DNA from: SHZI01 sp032122615
GTDB taxonomy: Bacteria; Pseudomonadota; Gammaproteobacteria; Steroidobacterales; GCA-2729495
NCBI GenBank assembly: GCA_032122615.1
Contig: JAQBGF010000025.1
Coordinates: forward strand, 1-5,515
Reading direction: 5' to 3'
DNA: 5,515 nucleotides
This document shows positions 1-5,515 of the stretch, in pieces (position 1 is the stretch's first letter; each line of letters starts with the position of its first letter). The notes under the pieces are model-generated. The model was not told the origin of the DNA. It worked only from the letters and a program-made list of their open reading frames with translations, and made no database searches. The position numbers and the translations under genes were made by a program.

Positions 1-617
1 CCATCGGTGTCGGATTCCGGGGCTGGCCCGAAAAGGGCCGTTGCTCCCGCCAGGTCGTCAGCCGTCGGGTTTTCGATAGCGCCAACGAATGTGCTCATGA
101 TCGCCGACTGCACGTCCTCATGGCCAAGGCCAAGCGCGTGCCCGAGTTCGTGCATCGCCACCCTGCGAACATCTGAAACGGACCACTGCCATGGTCCCGA
201 GTAGACGGCCCAGGAGAAATTGCTGTTGAAAAGGACACCGGCCTGTACGCGAACGCCGTTCACCGAATAACTTGTGGTCGTCGCCAGCACCCCACTGCCC
301 CACGAATCTCCGCAGTTTGTACTGGAAAAATCCACTCCATTCCTGGCGGGCGACGAGCCAGACGGGCTGTTACAGGGATTCCTGTATTCGTCCGTGACGA
401 TGAGGTAATTAAAGGCCGTATCGCCACTCCACTGCGCCATCGCGTCTTCAAACGTGCTGTTCCACATGCCGTTAGCACCTGGAATGTCCACGTAGAACGT
501 GGTCTCCGGTTCCGGCCACTGAAAACTGCTCAGGGTGTAGGCACTAACAGCCGAGCCCTGTGTGCAGGCGAGCACGGCCATCAGGCCGTAGCCGAACCAG
601 GCCCGGCGGTTCCTCAC
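1..617 (-). CDS. Secreted matrixin-family zinc metalloprotease (3' end beyond window)
   Basis: An open frame runs from a GTG at 617-615 to the window edge, 205 codons without a stop. Residues 1-26 form a Sec-type signal (RNRR n-region, hydrophobic stretch 7-17) ending in VSA, a type I cleavage site. Cys18 in VLAC could instead be a loose lipobox, so a lipoprotein is possible. The zinc site HELGHALGLGH lies at residues 156-166 with a Met-turn at SAIM (Met174). This is the HExxHxxGxxH plus Met arrangement of metzincins, and the CGDSWGSGVLA segment at 102-112 is typical of bacterial matrixins. Cys82 and Cys102 may form a disulfide. The catalytic domain begins soon after the signal, leaving no room for a propeptide or cysteine switch. 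The GTG overlaps the upstream stop codon (GTGA), suggesting translational coupling. The protein should cleave peptides outside the cytoplasm; its substrate is unknown. The family call is strong. The start is likely, and the C-terminus is not visible. Confidence 0.9.
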   Translation of the reverse strand, partial: MRNRRAWFGYGLMAVLACTQGSAVSAYTLSSFQWPEPETTFYVDIPGANGMWNSTFEDAMAQWSGDTAFNYLIVTDEYRNPCNSPSGSSPARNGVDFSSTNCGDSWGSGVLATTTSYSVNGVRVQAGVLFNSNFSWAVYSGPWQWSVSDVRRVAMHELGHALGLGHEDVQSAIMSTFVGAIENPTADDLAGATALFGPAPESDTD

Positions 618-1285
618 GGCTTCGCCTCGTGACCTGGCGCCAGAGCGGCAACGCTTCGGCGAATCTCATCCTTGAATTCGGTTGCGCTCATGGCCGGCCG
701 GGATGGCGTGGGCACATCCTCAACGAGAACGCCGCGTGCCGTACCGGTACCTGGCAGCACCTGCCGCTGTTGTGCGACGGACGCATCGATCCTGATTCCA
801 GAGATGGCCTTCCCCGCGGGCGTGAAGACTGCCGGCCGGCCGGTGTTCTCGTCGACCCGCTCAAGGAAGTGGCCCTGGCTCCAGCCAACGAGCGGGTTTA
901 CCTGTCGTTCAAGGAGGGATTCCACGAAGTAAATCCCCGTCTCACCGACTACGGGCAATACCATGTCGGAAACTTCCATGGTGTAGCCCGCCACCGTTCC
1001 CCCGGCGAAGCGCAGTTCCAGCTCGGCGCCAACTTCGGGGCCCTTGATGCGATCGAGCACCACGATACGAACGTACGTGGCAATCTGCCCGTCGGGACTC
1101 TCCACGCGGGATTCCGCCGACACAACCCAGCCCTCGATGATCAGGTCTGCGTGATCGCCCAGCTCGTCGAAGCTGAACTGCAAAACCGATGAGGCAACGG
1201 CCGGTGTGGTCACCAGCGCCAGAGCCCATGCGATGAGCAGGGTTCGGGTCCACGACAGTGGAGGATCCGAGCGAGTTTGCGACAT
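614..1285 (-). CDS. Secreted protein of unknown function, partner of the metalloprotease
   Basis: This 223-residue protein starts at an ATG preceded by GAGGG (1295-1299) at a 9-nt spacing, which supports the start. Residues 12-31 are hydrophobic and end in AVA (29-31), a good signal peptidase I site, so the protein is probably exported. The mature part opens with FDELGDHADLIIEGWV (39-54). A probable beta-rich region follows, with alternating hydrophobic residues, including IKGPEVG (80-86) and FAGGTVAGY (93-101), then GETGIYFVE (114-122) and GWSQGHF (134-140). The C-terminal 30 residues look helical and charged. It contains no cysteine. From memory, similar exported proteins lie next to matrixin protease genes in other bacteria, but I cannot name a family. 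Its stop overlaps the protease start by 4 bp, so the two are probably made together. A role as chaperone, inhibitor or substrate of the protease is inference. A plus-strand frame across the same bases (560-1192) looks like an antisense shadow. Confidence 0.85.
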   Translation of the reverse strand: MSQTRSDPPLSWTRTLLIAWALALVTTPAVASSVLQFSFDELGDHADLIIEGWVVSAESRVESPDGQIATYVRIVVLDRIKGPEVGAELELRFAGGTVAGYTMEVSDMVLPVVGETGIYFVESLLERQVNPLVGWSQGHFLERVDENTGRPAVFTPAGKAISGIRIDASVAQQRQVLPGTGTARGVLVEDVPTPSRPAMSATEFKDEIRRSVAALAPGHEAKP

Positions 1286-1294
1286 TGCGTGGAT

Positions 1295-1331
1295 CCCTCA
1301 GATCTGATTGCTGCGGATCTTCGGCCCGAAG
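1295..1331 (-). promoter_or_regulatory. Leader of the 614-1285 gene: Shine-Dalgarno and two small dyads
   Basis: On the minus strand, GAGGG at 1299-1295 is a good ribosome binding site for the ATG at 1285. Just upstream lie AGATC (1300-1304) paired with GATCT (1316-1320) across 11 bp, and a perfect CTTCGG-C-CCGAAG dyad at 1319-1331. The second could form a short hairpin in the leader RNA. The two dyads share two bases, so they could not both form fully. No convincing -35/-10 pair was found upstream. The ribosome site is well supported; any regulatory role for the dyads is only a possibility. Confidence 0.35.
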
Positions 1332-1467
1332 TTTGGCCAGCCCTGCTCCTTCTACATAGAACTCACAGCTTCAGTATTGAACTGCGTCGTATAACCCCTG
1401 ATTCATTGCGGGTTCTATCGGGATTTACAGCGAGTCGGGGACGGAGTTCGCAGAAGACTGGCTGGAG

Positions 1468-1530
1468 TCATCGGCAAACCGGTCTCTCAGAGAAATTCCC
1501 TGCTAGCGAAGTCAGGCTGAGTTTCTGCAT
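1468..1530 (-). pseudogene. Possible N-terminal stub of a small cupin-domain gene
   Basis: On the minus strand, ATG at 1530-1528 opens a 20-codon frame that ends at a TGA (1470-1468). Its first ten residues, MQKLSLTSLA, resemble the usual opening of a group of small cupin proteins that I recall beginning MQKLSLTALAR. After residue 10 the resemblance stops, and no cupin metal-binding histidines occur downstream. The ribosome binding site is weak. It lies next to a clearly decayed gene, which makes a truncated remnant believable. Ten residues is little evidence, and chance is quite possible. Confidence 0.2.
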
Positions 1531-1553
1531 TGCTCGTTTGGTTATGTCAAGCC

Positions 1554-1566
1554 GGGTGCCTGACCC
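1554..1566. repeat. Short GGGT-N5-ACCC dyad after the LLM pseudogene
   Basis: GGGTGCCTGACCC starts 2 bp beyond the pseudogene stop codon. It can form a four-pair hairpin with a five-base loop. No T-tract follows in the minus direction, so it is a poor intrinsic terminator. The core resembles the GGTGCCTGACACC-like ends that I associate with REP-type repeats in environmental proteobacteria, but only one copy is present in this window. Confidence 0.25.
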
Positions 1567-1567
1567 A

Positions 1568-2232
1568 CTACGCAAATGCCGGCATCACCCGCTCGCCGAT
1601 CAGGCGGATCGATGCGGCCACGGCGTAGCCCGCATGACCAGCCAGATACGCGCCTCTGCCGCGCATCGTCCTGATTTTCCTTGACGTGCCAGGCCCAGAA
1701 ATTCAGCAGCCGGAAGTCGTCATCCTTCCGCCCGGCGCTGGCCCGCTCCGCCTGTATGGTCTTGTTGATTCGCGCGACATGTTGCGGCAGGTGATCGCCG
1801 ACAAAAATGCCCTGCGCATAGCGGGCGCTGGAGGCGATCATCTGCGGGCCGCCCGCACACACGAAGACGTCGGGTGGCGGTTGCGTGACCCACGACGAGT
1901 GGTAATACATGACTTCGTACATGCCACCCTTGTAGGTCACCGGCTTGCCCGGCGCCGACGCCGATATGTGCGCGGCCGCCCGAGATCTCGTTCAAGGTCA
2001 ACAAGGCATTGGCCATTTTCAGCGGATGCAGCTCATAGGGCGATACCGCCACCGGGCCCAGCTTGATCGTTTTGGTTACCCTCGCCGCCTCGACGAAATT
2101 GATGAAGGGATCCCGCGTATCGTGCATGTTGGACGTCCAGATGCCAGCCATGCCGTAGCTCTCGGCGAGCTGCGCCAGCCTGGCGATTTCCAGATGGGAG
2201 TTATTGGCTTCCAGGATGACGTGGAACTTCAT
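1568..2232 (-). pseudogene. Decayed LLM-class (luciferase-like) flavin-dependent oxidoreductase
   Basis: The start is intact: ATG at 2232 follows AAAGGA at a proper distance. About 95 residues read normally in the first frame, including the family-typical LNEISGGRAHIGVGAG (80-95). Near 1950 the sequence jumps to a second frame at GKPVTYKGGMYEVMYYH, skipping roughly 50 residues that the family normally has. That frame carries on through WVTQPPPDVFV and FWAWHVKENQDDA. Near 1662 homology returns to the first frame (EARIWLVMRATPWPH). Near 1618 it moves to the third frame for the usual C-terminus SIRLIGERVMPAFA and a TAG at 1570-1568. Intact relatives are about 330 residues and use FMN or F420; only about 221 codons remain here. 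No single frame can give a working barrel enzyme. The first-frame product would stop near 1720 after 170 residues, with a nonsense tail. The family is clear, but the substrate cannot be told. Confidence 0.87.
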
Positions 2233-2353
2233 GGGATTTCCTTTGGCAATCGCATAGTCGAGGGCTGATTCAGTTACCAGTAACGTCGTGCAGGACTGGA
2301 TCGAGGCAGAGCAGGCAATTGACTCGGAGCTCTAGAAGTCCTGAGCGATCACT
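2233..2353. repeat. Spacer between oxyR and the LLM pseudogene with two inverted repeats
   Basis: CAGGACT at 2291-2297 and AGTCCTG at 2337-2343 are perfect 7-bp inverted arms separated by 39 bp. A smaller dyad, GTTAC-CA-GTAAC, lies at 2273-2284. Neither has the tight stem and T-run of an intrinsic terminator in the minus direction. They could be operator-like remnants upstream of the pseudogene, but repeats of this size can occur by chance. The AAAGGA ribosome site of the pseudogene is also in this spacer. Confidence 0.3.
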
Positions 2354-3268
2354 TCACACTCGAACATCTGAAGCACGAACGCTGTGAACCACTTCGGCCA
2401 GTGCCTTGAAGTCCGCCAGCCGCGTTGTTGATCGCCGTGCCACGAGGGCGATTGTGCGCTTAGGGCAAGGTTTGGCCATTGGACGCGAAACCAGGGTGGG
2501 ACTGTCTGTTAGTCCGCACTTAACCGCCATCTCCGGGATCAGCCCGATGCCGAGTCCGGACTCGATCATCTGCACCAAGGTCAAGAGACTGGTTGCCTCA
2601 ACTCCCTCCGTCGATCGCAGGGTCGACACGCCACACGCATACAGCGCGTGATCACGCAGGCAATGCCCCTCCTCGAGGAGTAGCAGCCGGTCTGTTAGCG
2701 ACGCCGTGACGTGCACTACTCTCGCCTTCACTTGCGGATCGCCCTTTCGCCCGACGATCCAGAGTTTGTCATCGAAGAGCGGTTTCACGATCATGTTGGC
2801 CGTATCGTATGGCAACGCGATCAGTGCAAAATCGAGCTGGCCGCCTTCCAGTCGCGACAGCAGATTTTCTGTCAGATCCTCGCGAAGGGCCAGATGCAGA
2901 TTGGGATAGCGCTCCCGAAGCAACTGTAGATACTGCGGAAGCAGAAACGGCGCGATCGTCGGAATAACACCGAGCCGCAGCAGCCCTGTCATCGGCTGCG
3001 TTGCCCGATAGGCGCCTTCCACCAGATCCTGCGCCGCCGCCAGTATTGCGCGTGCCTGCTTAACCGACGTCAGCCCGATAGGCGTCATCAGAACCGTCTG
3101 CTTGTCCCGCTCCACCAATTGCGTGCCGAGCGCCTTTTCCAGCTCCTTCAAGCCTGCGCTCAGCGTCGACTGGGTGACAAAGCACGACTCCGCTGCTCGT
3201 GTGAAATTGAGCTGATCGGACACCGCCACCAGGTAGCGCAGTTGCTTGAGCGAGGGTAACGCGGTCAT
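2354..3268 (-). CDS. oxyR: OxyR, hydrogen peroxide-sensing LysR-type transcriptional regulator
   Basis: The protein has 304 residues, against 305 in E. coli OxyR. Residues 5-64 form the LysR winged helix-turn-helix (FTRAAESCFVTQSTLSAGLKELE), and about 95-295 the two-lobed sensor domain. LLLLEEGHCLRDHALYACG carries Cys203 and Cys212, nine apart, matching E. coli Cys199 and Cys208. His202, Thr104 (GVIPTIAPFLLP) and Thr133 match pocket residues His198, Thr100 and Thr129 with the same +4 offset. Peroxide oxidises the first cysteine, a disulfide forms, and the protein then activates antioxidant genes. It is divergent to katG, its classical target, and probably also controls its own promoter. The ATG at 3268 gives the normal family N-terminus but has no clear Shine-Dalgarno, so translation may be weak. 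Three further cysteines (29, 251, 268) are present. The call is secure. Confidence 0.96.
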   Translation of the reverse strand: MTALPSLKQLRYLVAVSDQLNFTRAAESCFVTQSTLSAGLKELEKALGTQLVERDKQTVLMTPIGLTSVKQARAILAAAQDLVEGAYRATQPMTGLLRLGVIPTIAPFLLPQYLQLLRERYPNLHLALREDLTENLLSRLEGGQLDFALIALPYDTANMIVKPLFDDKLWIVGRKGDPQVKARVVHVTASLTDRLLLLEEGHCLRDHALYACGVSTLRSTEGVEATSLLTLVQMIESGLGIGLIPEMAVKCGLTDSPTLVSRPMAKPCPKRTIALVARRSTTRLADFKALAEVVHSVRASDVRV

Positions 3269-3298
3269 GGCTGGACAACGTCGTTATTGAAGAAATCG

Positions 3299-3304
3299 AT
3301 CATA
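3299..3304 (-). promoter_or_regulatory. Candidate -10 element of the oxyR promoter
   Basis: On the minus strand this reads TATGAT, a 5 of 6 match to the sigma-70 -10 box. It would put the transcript start near 3291 and give a leader of about 23 nt before the oxyR ATG. The -35 is unclear: TTAGCC at a 19-bp spacing is the best fit and is weak. The LysR-type dyad at 3314-3330 falls in the -35 region, where bound OxyR could block or recruit polymerase. Confidence 0.35.
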
Positions 3305-3313
3305 CCTGACATT

Positions 3314-3330
3314 ATTATTGATTGGCTAAT
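3314..3330. promoter_or_regulatory. LysR-type dyad (ATTA-N9-TAAT), candidate OxyR operator
   Basis: ATTA at 3314-3317 and TAAT at 3327-3330 form a perfect dyad that contains the T-N11-A core (T3316, A3328) used by LysR-family regulators. It lies in the most AT-rich part of the oxyR-katG spacer, beside the candidate oxyR -10. The right half also fits part of the OxyR element CTAT (CTAA). The full four-element OxyR consensus does not extend cleanly to either side, so binding is inferred from form and position only. Confidence 0.4.
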
Positions 3331-3379
3331 GCCAAGCGGAGCGCACAAACTTTAGGGCCATAGGACTCACCATCAGGGT

Positions 3380-3410
3380 TCGATTACCAATATCGATCAC
3401 TGCAATCGAT
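3380..3410. promoter_or_regulatory. Three-part palindrome TCGATT-N6-ATCGAT-N6-AATCGA upstream of katG
   Basis: The arms TCGATT (3380-3385) and AATCGA (3404-3409) are exact complements placed symmetrically about a central ATCGAT (3392-3397). A second full ATCGAT occupies 3405-3410. The element ends 40 bp before the katG GTG, where an operator overlapping the katG promoter would be expected. The 12-bp periodicity does not match the 11-bp step of the OxyR consensus, so it may serve another regulator or be part of an unusual OxyR site. I could not place a convincing katG -35/-10 pair near it. Confidence 0.4.
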
Positions 3411-3438
3411 TCAATCTGTAAAGATGATCCGTTCGATC

Positions 3439-3444
3439 AAGGAG
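3439..3444 (+). promoter_or_regulatory. Strong Shine-Dalgarno that decides the katG start
   Basis: AAGGAG lies 6 nt before the GTG at 3451. An in-frame ATG at 3424 would add nine residues (MIRSIKENH) in front of the signal peptide, and it would have this purine run inside its coding region. The GTG is therefore preferred. Confidence 0.8.
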
Positions 3445-3450
3445 AACCAC

Positions 3451-5515
<2,065 letters not shown>

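Larger units (their letters stand above)
1286..1567. other. Gene-poor spacer between the unknown secreted protein and the LLM pseudogene
   Basis: These 282 bases carry no gene I can support. The left part is the leader of the 614-1285 gene. The central part (about 1340-1465) has stops in most frames and no recognisable protein motif. The right part holds the possible cupin stub at 1468-1530 and the short dyad GGGT-gcctg-ACCC at 1554-1566, just past the pseudogene stop. A plus-strand reading frame from 1277 into the pseudogene has no family features and looks like chance. Confidence 0.5.

Noticed and set aside
560..1192. Long plus-strand reading frame (210 codons) opposite the unknown secreted protein
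   Set aside because: It has no recognisable motif and no good ribosome site. The minus strand at the same place encodes a protein with a clear signal peptide, ribosome site and coupling to the protease, so this is an antisense shadow in GC-rich DNA.
1554..1566. GGGTGCCTGACCC as an intrinsic terminator
   Set aside because: The stem is only four pairs and no T-run follows in the direction of transcription.
1542..1940. The second-frame part of the LLM locus as an independent gene of 132 codons
   Set aside because: It begins inside the family domain (VTYKGGMYEVM) with no ribosome site, and its tail beyond residue 95 or so is out of frame with the homology. It is a fragment of the pseudogene.
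1568..2232. Programmed frameshifting in the LLM gene
   Set aside because: Frame changes coincide with loss of large family segments, and no slippery heptamer or downstream structure was seen. Three separate shifts would be needed.
3360..3374. ATAG at 3360-3363 as the first element of a classical OxyR site
   Set aside because: The positions 11, 22 and 33 bp downstream read CATC, GATT and TCGA, too far from the expected CTAT/ATAG/CTAT pattern.
3424..3426. In-frame ATG as the katG start
   Set aside because: It would put charged residues and the AAGGAG sequence inside the coding region ahead of the signal peptide. The GTG at 3451 has ideal spacing from that Shine-Dalgarno.

Overview
The window is high-GC bacterial DNA and looks like a chromosomal segment of a Gram-negative proteobacterium. 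The OxyR is very close to the Escherichia coli type, it sits divergent to a KatG with an export signal, and two further proteins carry Sec-type signal peptides. A gammaproteobacterium is my best guess, but nothing here fixes a genus. No tRNA, rRNA, CRISPR array or complete mobile element was seen.

Layout from left to right. Positions 1-617 (minus strand) hold most of a secreted matrixin-type zinc metalloprotease that runs off the left edge. It overlaps by 4 bp (GTGA) the end of a gene at 614-1285 (minus) for a secreted protein of unknown function, so the two are probably translated together. Positions 1286-1567 have no convincing gene. They hold two small dyads in the leader of the 614-1285 gene and a 20-codon reading frame that may be the stub of a cupin gene. 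Positions 1568-2232 (minus) are a decayed luciferase-like (LLM class) flavin-dependent oxidoreductase gene. Its start and ribosome binding site are intact, but the family sequence is spread over three frames and about a third of it is missing.

Positions 2354-3268 (minus) encode OxyR, with both redox cysteines and the peroxide-pocket residues in place. Divergent to it, and open at the right edge, is katG (plus strand, from a GTG at 3451), a catalase-peroxidase with a predicted export signal. The 182 bp between the two start codons hold an AT-rich LysR-type dyad near the probable oxyR promoter and a 30-bp three-part palindrome just upstream of katG.

Functionally, oxyR and katG form a peroxide sensing and detoxification pair, with the enzyme probably acting in the periplasm. 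The metalloprotease pair is a separate export-associated unit. The LLM gene appears to be dead. The points most worth a second look are the protease and partner pair, the control region between oxyR and katG, and the exported form of KatG.
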